Shown: positions 1 to 9,110 of the stretch, piece after piece
Position numbering within the stretch: the first letter of the stretch is position 1
Layout of the letters: each line of letters opens with the position of its first letter
Assembly (NCBI RefSeq): GCF_026151205.1
Contig: NC_087072.1
Span: 16,321,669-16,385,668 of the forward strand
Source: Bolinopsis microptera
Lineage: Eukaryota > Ctenophora > Tentaculata > Lobata > Bolinopsidae
DNA length: 64,000 bases
Direction: 5' to 3'
Translations under genes and position numbers: made by a program
Notes under the pieces: model-generated
Databases searched by the model: none
Seen by the model: the letters and a program-made list of their open reading frames with translations, nothing else
What the model was told of the DNA's origin: nothing

Positions 1-1761
1 TTAAAAAGACCTCTTAATTTAGCTGTCAGCAAACGTTTTTCATCCTTGATAGCATTCTTATTGCTGACCCTATTGACAAACTCCAACTCTTTCTTCATCA
101 GGTTCAGCAGCAACTCTTGTCTCCTCTCCTCTTCTTCTAGATGCTTCTTAATCAGCTTGGTCTTGCTACCGTCAGTCTGTGTCAGAGCATTGATCTGCTT
201 AACTTGCTTGTTCCACAGAACCCTTGCTGTTTGTGGAGACACGTGTAGGTACGGAAAATCGTCCAGCATTTGTGGGAGAAGATAGTCTTGTATAACATTA
301 TTCGTGCTTTGTGGTCCAGATGCTTTAACTTCAGATTTTGTAGCATTGGGTTTAGTTTTAGATTGTGGTGTTTTCTTGATAAGTTTCTTCTTGGGTGGTC
401 TAGGAGTGGTTCTTTGTTTGGTGATTTCTCGAAGTTTCTTTTTCTCTAAAACAAGCTGGTCCACCTTTTCTTTTAGCTCCTCCTCTAATATTCTCTTCTC
501 CAATTCATATTCGAACCTCTGTTGTTCCATCAACTTGTTGGGATCTTCTGTTTCATCATTAGGTGAATCTGGTACGTTAAATCTAACCTGCCGCTTCTGC
601 GACTTCTTGTTTCCACTCTGTTCCAGTAAAAATAACAACCTGGTTTTAATGCTTTCATCTAATTTCTGGTCAGGAGTTTTAGGGTACTCTTGGCTTTTCA
701 CCACATTTTGGTCAGTTTGAGTGGCAACTGGAGAGCTAACTCTGTACTCAGCCTTTGTTGGATATGGAGTGGACTGAGCAACACAGTCTCCTAGGTCTGA
801 AACAGATGCTGCAAGCAAGTCATTCGTATTTCCTGTTGCTTCCAGTAATTCATCAGTGTCATTTACTTTACTAATTTGCTCTGAAGAAGCTGTGTAATCA
901 TGCACATTTACCCCATTCTTCTTTAATGCTTCAGATAGATTTGGAAGCTGATTGAGCCGGTCAAGTAAAGATGCTTTGTTCTTATTATCAATGCTTACTG
1001 TCAGGTCATCTGGCTCATAAGACATGGCCATTCCCTCCTTGTAACCAGCCAAGAAAGCTGACGTGTTACGAATTTCAGGCTCCACTATTATTTCATCAGT
1101 TGAATCTGATTCATCGTCAAATCTAAGTATTGATCTGATAGGGGATTCTGATAGAATTTCTTTAGTTGGCGTGTAAGTTTTGTTCACAACTTTGGGAGTT
1201 GCCTCTTCATCAGTGAGGTCAGATATATTCTGACTGTTGTCCCCATCACCATCCAGGATATATTCAACATACCCTGCTAGAATCTCTAGTAGATACTCGA
1301 CTGAAAAGAAAGCTAATTTGCTAAGTTCTATTGATGTGAAAAAATGAAAGGAACCTAAAAACAAAAGTTTAGATCATGAGTTTCACATATTATATGCAAC
1401 ATTCTATCAAGGTTAGTGTCCTACAATATTGAAACCAACGCAACATCACAACATGTCAATTTTTATTTTTTATTTTTATAATACCAATACTGTAAAGTGT
1501 ACCTGAGATCGGATCTCCGTGGACAACTTTGAGGCTATCAATGTGACTCAGATCAACTTTCAAAACATAATCTTGAAGATAGCTAAGAATTCTTGATATA
1601 TTCAGGACATCATCTGTCTGACAGGTGGGATCTTTTATGCAACCTGTTGGCAGATGACCAAATATTCTCTCATAGATCTTTATGATGACAGTAGGGGTGA
1701 CATGGACAGGGTCATCACCATAGACTTGAAGGAGTTTGATAACCGACTTGTCATAAACCAT
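1..1761 (-). CDS. CEP95: CEP95-like centrosomal protein, 5' part (runs off the window)
   Basis: Two exons are visible on the minus strand: exon 1 is 1503-1761 (ATG at 1761-1759) and exon 2 runs from 1354 to the window edge with no stop, joined by a GT (1502-1501)/AG (1356-1355) intron that keeps frame. The first ~90 residues (MVYDKSVIKLLQVYG..., then HIDSLKVVHGDP) resemble the N-terminal calponin-homology-like domain of CEP95/CCDC45. A long acidic, Ser/Thr-rich linker follows, then a Lys/Glu-rich stretch with coiled-coil character (ELEKRILEEELKEKVDQL) and a segment beginning FPYLHVSPQTARVLWNKQ that matches the CEP95 C-terminal coiled-coil region. CEP95 family members localise to centrosomes and spindle poles. 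The C-terminus is missing because of the window edge. Family call is from remembered similarity, not a search; another centrosomal CH/coiled-coil protein is the main alternative. Confidence 0.72.
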
Positions 1762-2007
1762 TCTTCTGAGTGAAATATAATGTAGTTATAATGAAACAAT
1801 ACGCTATGCATTTTGTGATCTCAAAAAGGGAAAAAAAGATATTTGATGCCATTTTTAGGAAGAAACCAATAATGTCCAAATGCTGAAACTAATTTCAGTA
1901 CACACTTACAGGGAACATAAGTCAATAATTTATTCTATAAGTTACATTGATGTATACTGGAAAATTATTGGACTTCTGAAAATAAATTATTATATAATAA
2001 TTATATT

Positions 2008-2157
2008 ATTACTATTACTACTACTACTACTACAGTACTTTCACAATTCCTTAATTTTAACAAATTTTTCTGTTGAGATCATCTTGATGCCAGGTGGAGC
2101 AACATTTAATTAATTTAATTACCCAGCGCAGACTACTACTACTACTACTACTACTAT
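2008..2157. repeat. two short (CTA)n microsatellites
   Basis: Perfect or near-perfect CTA runs occur at about 2011-2036 and 2132-2157, separated by AT-rich sequence. The rest of the stretch between the CEP95-like start (1761) and 2155 shows no gene. Confidence 0.85.
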
Positions 2158-2580
2158 GTCGGAACTAAGTCCGATCTACGCCAGATAGCCCCCTCCATAT
2201 ATCCCTGCCCCGCATCAGGGTTCGCAGTTCCTCTTTAGAGTTTGTCCCAACTTCCTTCAGTAACATAGACAAGTAGCTTTGTCTTGGTTGGCCTTGCTGT
2301 GCTCTACCGTGCCCAATAAGACTAAATCACTGGCAAGACGCAAGTAGCTCAGGATATCTGATGAGTGATGCAGTGTCCCGCCATTTTTAATCTACTGCTT
2401 CGTAACTTGTTTGACAGCCTTGGTAGGCTACCATACAAAGTTATATTGCTGACCTTGCCCTTCCATGAGATACCCAGCACCATCTTTGTGTATGTCCCGT
2501 CCAAACTTTTTTCTTGAGCATTTGTCAGTGTCCAGGTTTCTGATCCGTAGAGAAGTACTGACTCACAGTCGATGACTATT
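2156..2580 (-). pseudogene. LINE reverse-transcriptase C-terminal fragment
   Basis: Read on the minus strand, this stretch translates to a piece typical of the post-polymerase region of non-LTR retrotransposons: CESVLLYGSETWTLTNAQEK, then SLDGTYTKMVLGISW and RLKMAGHCITHQ, before stops and frame changes. No full RT domain or endonuclease is attached. The left end is marked by a (CTA)n run and the right end meets a dispersed repeat near 2581. It is a dead 5'-truncated or broken copy; the LINE clade cannot be fixed from this piece. Confidence 0.75.
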
Positions 2581-2698
2581 TAGTAAAACAAAGTATTTTT
2601 AGTAAAACAAAGTATTTTATTTAGGGGGGGGTGTCATGTCCGTCTATGTCCGCCTATGTCCTGTCCTTTTTGGATTCTATGAGACAACGGACGTGTTT

Positions 2699-2856
2699 TT
2701 TGGGACATTGGCGGACACGGACGGACATTGGCGGACTCGGACGGACATTGGCGGACTCAGACGGACATTGGCGGACCCGGACGGACATTTGCGGACCCGG
2801 ACGGACATTGGCGGACTCGGACGGACATTGGTGGACATTAGCGGACAAACATTTTG
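2699..2856. repeat. 20-bp tandem repeat in the left arm of the TIR element
   Basis: The unit is GGACATTGGCGGACTCGGAC, about seven copies with single-base variants (CTCAG, CCCGG, TTTGC). It lies just inside the left terminus of the 2624-5286 element, like the subterminal motif arrays of DNA transposons. Confidence 0.85.
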
Positions 2857-2929
2857 AGAATTTTTCGCAACTTCTATGTATTATAATTTTGTACAAAATC
2901 ACACTAAAGCTATTAATAGCTTTAACTTA

Positions 2930-4995
2930 CCCAGGAGGAGGAGGAGGACTGAGGAGGATGACTCAGGAAGTGGAGGACTGAGGAGGAGGACTGAGGAGGA
3001 CTGAGAAGGAGGAAGACTGAAGAGTACTGAAGAGTACTGAGGAGGATGGCTGAGGAGGATGGCTGAGGAGGATGGCTGAGGAGGATGACTGAGGAGGATG
3101 ACTGAGGAGGATGACTGAGAGGGAGGAGGAGGATCAGGAAGACCCAGGAGGAGGAGGAGGAGGAGGACCCAGAAGGATGACCTAGGAGGAGGAGGAGAAC
3201 TGAGGAGGATGACTGAGGAGGAGGAGGACTCATGAGGAGGACTGAGGAGGACTGAGAAGGAGGAGGACTGAGGAGGATGGCTGAGGAGGATGGCTGAGGA
3301 GGATGACTGAGAGGGAGGAGGAGGAGGAAGAGGAGGAAGAGGACTGAGGAGGAGGAGGAGAAGGACTGAGGAGGAGAAGGAGGACCCAGGAGGAGGAGGA
3401 CCCAGGAGGAGGAGGACCCAGGAAGAGGACCCAGGAAAAGGCCCCAGGAGGAGAAGGAGGACTGGGGAGGAGGAGGGCTGTTGAGGACTGATGAGGATCA
3501 GGAGGACTGAGGACGAGGAGGAGCAGTAGGAGGAGGACTGAGGAGGGGAGGAGGAAGAGGACTGGGGAGGATCAGGAAGACCCAGGAGGAGGACCCAGGA
3601 GGAGGACCCAGGAGGAGGACTGAGGAGGACTGAGGAGGACTGAGGAGGAGGAGGACTGAGGAGGATGGCTGAGGAGGATGGCTGAGGAGGATGACTGAGA
3701 GGGAGGAGGAGGAGGAAGAGGAGGAAGAGGACTGAGGAGGAGGAGGAGAAGGACTGAGGAGGAGAAGGAGGAACCAGGAGGAGGAGGACCCAGGAGGAGG
3801 ACCCAGGAAAAGGCCCCAGGAGGAGGAGGAGGACTGGGGAGGAGGAGGACTGTTGAGGACTGATGAGGATCAGGAGTTCTGAGGACGAGGAGGAGCAGTA
3901 GGAGGAGGACTGAGGAGGGGAGGAGGAAGAGGACTGGGGAGGATCAGGAAGACCCAGGAGGAGGACCCAGGAGGAGGACCCAGGAGGAGGAGGAGGACTG
4001 AGGAGGACTGAGGAGGACTGAGGAGGAAGACTGACGATGACTGAGAATGAGGAGGACTGAGGAGTACTGAGGAGGATGGCTGAGGAGGATGGCTGAGGAG
4101 GATGGCTGAGGAGGATGACTGAGGAGGATGACTGAGAGGGAGGACTCAGGAGGAAGAGGAGGAGGACTCAGGAGGAGGACTTAGGAGAAATGAGAAGGAG
4201 GACTGAGGAGAACTTAGGAGGAGGAGGAGGAGGACTGAATAGGAGGAGGAGAAGGAGGGGGACTGGGAGAGGACTGAGGAGGAGGAGGACTGATGAGAAG
4301 GATGAGGAGGAGGACTGAGGAGGAGGACTGAGGACCGAGGAGGAAGAGGAGGAGGATGAAGAGGAGGGGGAGGACTGAGGAGGAGGACTGAGGAGGACTG
4401 AGGAGGATGGCTGAGGAGGATGACTGAGAGGAAAGAGGAGGAGGAGGACTCAGGAGGAGGAGGAGGACTGAGGAGGAGGAGGACTGAGGAGGAGGACTGA
4501 GGAGGACTGAGAAGGAGGAGGACTGAGGAGGAGGAGGAGGAGGAGGACTGAATAGGAGGAGGAGGAGGGGGACTGGGGGAGGACTGAGGAGGAGGATGGA
4601 GGACTGAGGAGAAGGGTGAGGAGGAGGACTGAGGAGGACTGAGGAGGACTGAGGAGGAAGAGGAGGAGGACGAAGAGAAGGAGGAGGACCCAGGAGGAGG
4701 ACCCAGGAGGAGGACTCAGGAGGAGGAGGAGGACTGGGGAGGGGAGGAGGAAGAGGACTGAGGAGGATCAGGAAGACCCAGGAGGAGGAGGAGGAAGAGT
4801 AGGAGGAGGAAGCATCTAAATGTTATTTCCATTTTTGTCCGTTTTTGTCGGACTGTTGAGGACTGATGAGGAGGACTGAGGACGAGGAGGAGGAGTAGGA
4901 GGAGGACTGAGGAGGGGAGGAGGAAGAGGACTGAGGAGGATCAGGAAGACCCAGGAGGAGGAGGAGGAAGAGTAGGAGGAGGAAGCATCTAAATG
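2930..4995. repeat. about 2 kb polypurine (GGA/AGG)n tract with higher-order repeats
   Basis: The plus strand is almost pure A/G with interspersed CTGA, CCCA and GATGGCTG words. A longer block containing GGAGGATGGCTGAGGAGGAT recurs, for example from about 3264 and again from about 3649, so it expanded in units of several hundred bases. A ~140-bp block ending in AGCATCTAAATGTTATTT occurs at 4806 and 4985. The reverse strand reads as Ser/Pro/Leu low-complexity peptides and is not a gene. Confidence 0.85.
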
Positions 4996-5127
4996 TTATT
5001 TCACTTTTTGTCCGTTTTTGTCCATTTTTGTCCGCTCTATTTTTTGTCTGTTTTGAAAATATAGGGTACCGAACGGACAAAAAACATGATCCCCCTATAA
5101 CAGCAAAATTTTATTTAGCAATTTAGG

Positions 5128-5221
5128 TGTCCATTAATGTCCGCTTATGTCCGTCTATGTCCGTCTATGTCCGCCTATGTCCGTCTATGTCCGCCTATGT
5201 CCGCCTATGTCCGCCTATGTC
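5128..5221. repeat. 10-bp tandem repeat in the right arm of the TIR element
   Basis: About nine copies of GTCCGCCTAT, with GTCCGTCTAT variants, sit just before the right terminus of the 2624-5286 element. The same decamer appears two or three times next to the left terminus. Confidence 0.85.
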
Positions 5222-5286
5222 CTGTCCTTTTTGGATTCTATGAGACAAGCGGACATAGACGGACGTGACACCCCCCCCCCCCCCCC

Positions 5287-5815
5287 TATTTATTAGCAGT
5301 GCAATCAATTCATGTGATATAATTATAAGAATATAATAGTATGTCACACCTATTTAACTGTTACGTTTGAGTAGTCGTGCCATGGCTAAATCTAACTAGG
5401 ACCAGTGGTGTCACATTTTATAGGTGAGTCTAAGTGACACAAATGGAAAATTTTAAGAAAAGACGGATCAAAACACAGATCCAAGGACAAGGAGATCAGA
5501 CCCAACTGCAGGACCATACATGCTAAAGGTTCCAGTTGTCCAGGAAACTGTACGTAGCTGGTCAACTAGTTTTGAATTCAGACTAGGCTTGATGAGTTCT
5601 GGGGTTTCTAGAGGTAAGATTTGATGGTGCCAGGTTTATCCAGGCGGACATGGAAATTATGCGAGGAATATATAGGTATATAAGAATCATATCAATATAA
5701 AAATAGATCCAAAAATAGATCCAAAGATTCACACGGCAGTCAGGGAACTTCCAGACAGGATGCTTTTGAAACAGGTATAATCAGCGCTTTTGTAATTAAT
5801 TGTATGCTTTTGTAA
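5287..5815. repeat. dispersed repeat, copy A (split by the TIR element; left piece at 2581-2623)
   Basis: This ~530-bp block (with its left part TAGTAAAACAAAGTATTTTT at 2581) is closely similar to 40885-41470 and 58671-59260. Shared words include AAGAAAAGACGGATCAAAAC, GCAGTCAGGGAACTTCCAGA and two nearby copies of AAAATAGATCCA. It has no coding content. Because one copy lies outside the right-hand array and two inside it, it is a genomic repeat family, not merely part of the 17.75-kb unit. Confidence 0.8.
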
Positions 5816-6100
5816 TTAATTGTAAAGAGGTAAGGTGCTATAAGGCATCACCCTATAAAACACCCGCAAGTATCTTGAACAATTCTGTTTCTCCGTCACG
5901 CCTGGAGTTAGGACTTTGGACATTCTCTTCTCGTAAATGAGCCAAATCAGCTCTACGATTTTGACTGGAATGCCGTAAGCTCTTAGAATCTTGAACAATT
6001 TCCCACGATGTACACTGCCGAAAGCCTTCTTAAAGTCTATAAATGTCAGAACAGCTGGCAGTTTCCGACTCACGACACCTTCTATTAGTGCAGACTGTAT
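5816..6100 (-). pseudogene. LINE reverse-transcriptase fragment (motif A region)
   Basis: On the minus strand the frame reads VSRKLPAVLTFIDFKKAFGS followed by VHRGKLFKILRAYGIPVKIV, which matches the finger/palm motif A of non-LTR reverse transcriptases (F-x-D-F-x-K-A-F-D-S-V). The expected final Asp of that motif is Gly here. Downstream the frame continues as LIWLIYEKRMSKVLTPGVTE and then decays before the catalytic FADD box. It may belong to the same family as the fragment at 2156-2580, but the two pieces do not overlap. Confidence 0.78.
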
Positions 6101-7230
6101 ATAAAAATGAATAGAATCTCATCGTGTTGATACTGAATAACCTGGAGCTTTCAAGACGACAAAGACCCTCGCCTTTGAAAGTGCGCGGCTCCCCTGGATC
6201 GTAGAAACTTTTACTGGGCCGCGCTCAGCCTGTTAATGAACATAATAGCCTGGGGTCCTCAGGTAAAGAAACTTTACATAGTGAAACGACCGTGGGGGTC
6301 ACGACGTGATACAACTAGATTCAATGTATTTTTAATTGATGATGTCATGTCAACCCTTCCGAATTGAAATCGTAACCCTGCAACTATTCGCGGCGAAGCA
6401 AGAATGCTAGTTTGCGCGTTAACGGTTGATACTCGTAAAATATCTGTTCCATATATTGGACCAACTCCAAACTCGGCGCGCGTCCTGGTAGGTTGTAAAC
6501 CTACAATGTACAAGTTTGCGCGGCGCGTCGAAGCGGCAAAGTCCTCCAATGTATTTTGAACGCTAATTCCAAACTCTGAATCAATAATCAACCGCGGGCG
6601 CCGCGCGACTTGATTTTAATCGTTCTGTGTACAGTACATGCTTATACGTTTTTGTTTTATTGTTTATGCTAGAAAGCTGTGGGATTTAATTGTGAAAGTA
6701 AGCTACACCAATGTTACCTGGGGACATCAGGCTATCACGATGTTCATAAACATATGGAGATTAGACTTAGAGAATAAAAATTATATTAGGCGGAATGACA
6801 GGCTGAGTGCGGCCCAGTATGTTGAATTGATGACCATTGTTAAAGAAAGCGCTACTTCGAATAAATTTAGACTAGTAACATCCGTCAACTCAGTATGCAG
6901 TAACACCAATGTTTGTAGCGCGATGCGTTACTGTGCCGCGCCGCGCACTCAATAAGGCTTCTCACAGCGACGAGATGCGCTACTGATCGGCGAGATGCGC
7001 TACTGTGCCGCGCCGAGCTGCCATGAATTGACACCGTCAATTAACACCAATGTCAAATGTTGAATGTATTTTTAAGCTCATTTCAGTGGCAATTAGATTC
7101 CCATAGCCATGTTATGGAATTAAACTGGAATTTTTAAACTGGAATTAAATTTGAAATTACCAAGAAGAACACTAACGGACTCGTTTTGGCTATACATCAA
7201 TTCATAAATAAATGTTATGTGTATACGCGT

Positions 7231-7406
7231 ATTACTGGGCTGCGCTCAGCCTGTCATTCCGCCAAATCTTTATTCGGTTATATATTCGGTTATATATTCG
7301 GTTTATATGTTAATGAACATAATAGCTTACCTGAGGACCCCAGGCTATTATGTTCATTAACGAATAAAGATTTGGCGGAATGACAGGCTGAGCGCGGCCC
7401 AGTAAC
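7231..7406. repeat. large inverted repeat (about 46-bp arms)
   Basis: The arm at 7231-7276 (ATTACTGGGCTGCGCTCAGC...) is the reverse complement of 7361-7406 with one or two mismatches. A second inner pair, GTTAATGAACATAATAG (about 7310) and CTATTATGTTCATTAAC (about 7345), is nested within, so the stretch can form a long compound hairpin. Consistent with a MITE or a fold-back element. Confidence 0.8.
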
Positions 7407-7683
7407 ATAATAGCCTGGGGTCCTCATGTAAATACGCGTACTGCGGTCACGCGCTACTGCAAGCGAGAGGGCTCTGGTTAGAGCAAGCAATTATATTTGG
7501 AAAAAATAGTCATTCAGGCCCATGGCCAGCTAGAGAATTCGGTTGAAAAAGTTACGTGACAGTTGCAGTCGAGTGTAGATTAATTAATCATCATCCTTAT
7601 CTCACGTTGTAGGCCCGCCGCACTGCTTTCGCCTTGCAGACGCATGACCTATGATGAATGACAGATGTTACTCGTAGATATCA

Positions 7684-7799
7684 AATTTCTTCGAAGTAGC
7701 GCGCCCGCTTTCTTTTCGAAATGTTAGCGCGCCGGGCTAGTTTGACCATTGTTAATCATTAATGATTTGGCCCGGCGCGCGCTACTTCGAAGAAATTTA
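7684..7799. repeat. fold-back element with GC-rich arms
   Basis: AAATTTCTTCGAAGTAGCGC at 7684 is mirrored by GCGCTACTTCGAAGAAATTT ending near 7799, and GCGCGCCGGGC (7727) pairs with GCCCGGCGCGC (7770). The loop is AT-rich (TTAATCATTAATGATT). Confidence 0.8.
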
Positions 7800-8063
7800 G
7801 ACAATCAGTAAGATCCGTCGACAGGCTAGTCCATTAACAATTCATATAAACAATGGAAAAGGTGAGTGGTGACCCCCTTTGCTTCATCGAGCGTGCTAAA
7901 TCACTCTACAGTCGATCTTCGAGATTGTTCTAAAAGGGCCCCCGACATGTTGAAACCAACTTCAATCGATGTATTTTCGGACGCTGATTCCGAATCACCC
8001 CTCATGTCATGACATAGGGTTAAAATGCTCCCCTGACGAGATATTGGCGAAAAACTGTCTCGA

Positions 8064-8468
8064 TCACGTGATATGACCGTATAAGGAAGTTAGTCTAACT
8101 CTAAATTCTCGTTAGGGTTAGGGTTTCAGCATATACTTTTGTTAAGGATTGGGTTAGGGTTAGGGTTGGGATCAGATAAGAGGGTTAGGGTTTCGAATAG
8201 TCGTTCAGGACCAGCTAGAGAACGAACGGGTTGAAAAAGTCACGTGACACTGTCACAGATCGAGATGCTGCGATAATTGCGCAACTCCTCTTCATTGGAT
8301 CCAATTACACGTGATACACTATATTATTCCATATAAGGCCTGGTCAGGAAACTTGAGCTCTGGTGACGTCACGAGATATCCTAGTCAGCATTCGACACGT
8401 TACGAATGTGATCACGTGACCAAGGATTTACGAATCAAGGTCACGTGATAGGATTGGCGGTCACGTGA
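8064..8468. promoter_or_regulatory. cluster of TCACGTGA octamers (E-box type)
   Basis: Five perfect copies of the palindrome TCACGTGA start at 8064, 8240, 8412, 8441 and 8461, with the near-match ACACGTGA at 8307. CACGTG is the E-box bound by bHLH-zip factors of the USF, MITF/TFE and MYC types. The cluster lies within transposon-like sequence about 2 kb upstream of the GPCR start at 10550. Whether it acts as an enhancer or is only a repeat family's internal motif cannot be told from sequence. Confidence 0.5.
8111..8199 (+). repeat. short interstitial telomere-like repeats
   Basis: Runs of GTTAGGGTTAGGGTT at 8111-8125 and GGGTTAGGGTTAGGGTTGGG around 8151-8170, plus GGGTTAGGG at 8191, match the metazoan TTAGGG telomere unit. 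The runs are short and interrupted, so this is an internal remnant, not a chromosome end. Confidence 0.75.
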
Positions 8469-8779
8469 CTTCAGTTATCCCTTATATGGCACAAGTAGCT
8501 GCAACTGATCAGCTCTTAATTGGGCTGCAATCATTGACAGGCCTATAATTACTCATTTTTCAATGACCGATATCTCGATTTTTAATATGATTAGAGCGTA
8601 AAACGAATGCTTCCCGGAATCAGCACAATGAAGAGAACAAGATCCTGTTGGATTCTCAATTATTCATCACCCACCGGTAGTCCCTACGTGACAGTCGAGT
8701 GTAGAGTGATTAATCATCATCCTTGCATCATTCCATTCAGTATCGGGGTACTGAAAGTCACGATATTAAATTGATTGTA

Positions 8780-9085
8780 TCATGTATCACGTCGTGACCC
8801 CTTGTCATACGTTGTATGACCCGCCGCGCACGAGTGTGCGGCTCCTCCTGTATCGTATAAATTCTACAGGGGTATAGTGAAACGACGATGGGGTCACGAC
8901 GTGATACAAGTGACGGCCACGGTCGTTTCACTATGTCCTTTCACCCTATAGTGTCTACGGGACAGGGGGAGCCGCGCATGCTGAGCACTCGTGCGCGGCT
9001 CCCCCTGTATCGTCGAAACTCTACTATAGTGAACCGACAGTGGGGTCACCACGTGATACAAGGTCATACAACGTATATAACCGCG
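8780..9085. repeat. compound fold-back element, CACGACGTGATACAA family
   Basis: Both strands carry the modules CGTTTCACTAT, TCGTGCGCGGCTCCCCCTGT and GTCACGACGTGATACAA in mirror arrangement. Related copies lie near 6280-6310 and at 24508-24703. No coding potential. Confidence 0.7.
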
Positions 9086-9110
9086 CATTCGCGTGCGCCT
9101 ACAACGTGAG

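Larger units (their letters stand above)
2624..5286. mobile_element. 2.66-kb terminal-inverted-repeat element with G-tract ends (non-autonomous)
   Basis: The left end is eight G followed by TGTCATGTCCGTCTATGTCC; the right end is its inverse, CGGACATAGACGGACGTGAC followed by sixteen C, giving a TIR of about 30 bp with one mismatch outside the homopolymer. The element is flanked by TATTTA at 2618-2623 and again at 5287-5292. Uninterrupted versions of the target (TTTATTTATTAGCA near 40921 and TTTTATTTATTATC near 58707) confirm the boundaries and a 6-bp duplication. Inside are 20-bp tandem repeats (2699-2856), a 2-kb GGA/AGG-rich core (2930-4995) and 10-bp GTCCGCCTAT repeats (5128-5221). A direct copy of the left subterminal region (CCTGTCCTTTTTGGATTCTA) recurs at 5220-5240. 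No transposase is encoded. Superfamily unknown. Confidence 0.85.
6100..9110. repeat. nest of GC-rich fold-back elements and MITE fragments (no gene)
   Basis: About 3 kb without a gene, packed with inverted repeats and short GC-rich modules that recur in the window. These include a ~60-bp block at 6101-6165 shared with 23955-24020; TCGGCGCGCGTCCTGGTAGG near 6473 shared with 25560 and 25965; GTAGCGCGATGCG near 6916 shared with 24825 and 26405; and the CACGACGTGATACAA module shared with 24690. The modules occur in both orientations and are nested in one another, so element boundaries cannot all be resolved. Open frames here (for example 6274-6591 minus) show no recognisable protein. Confidence 0.7.

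Noticed and set aside
46-720. Plus-strand Ser/Phe/Leu-rich frames at the left edge
   Set aside because: Antisense shadows of the CEP95-like exon.
2922-3233. Ser/Pro-rich minus-strand frames in the polypurine tract (also 4823-5080)
   Set aside because: Low-complexity translation of (GGA)n repeats without codon structure or homology.
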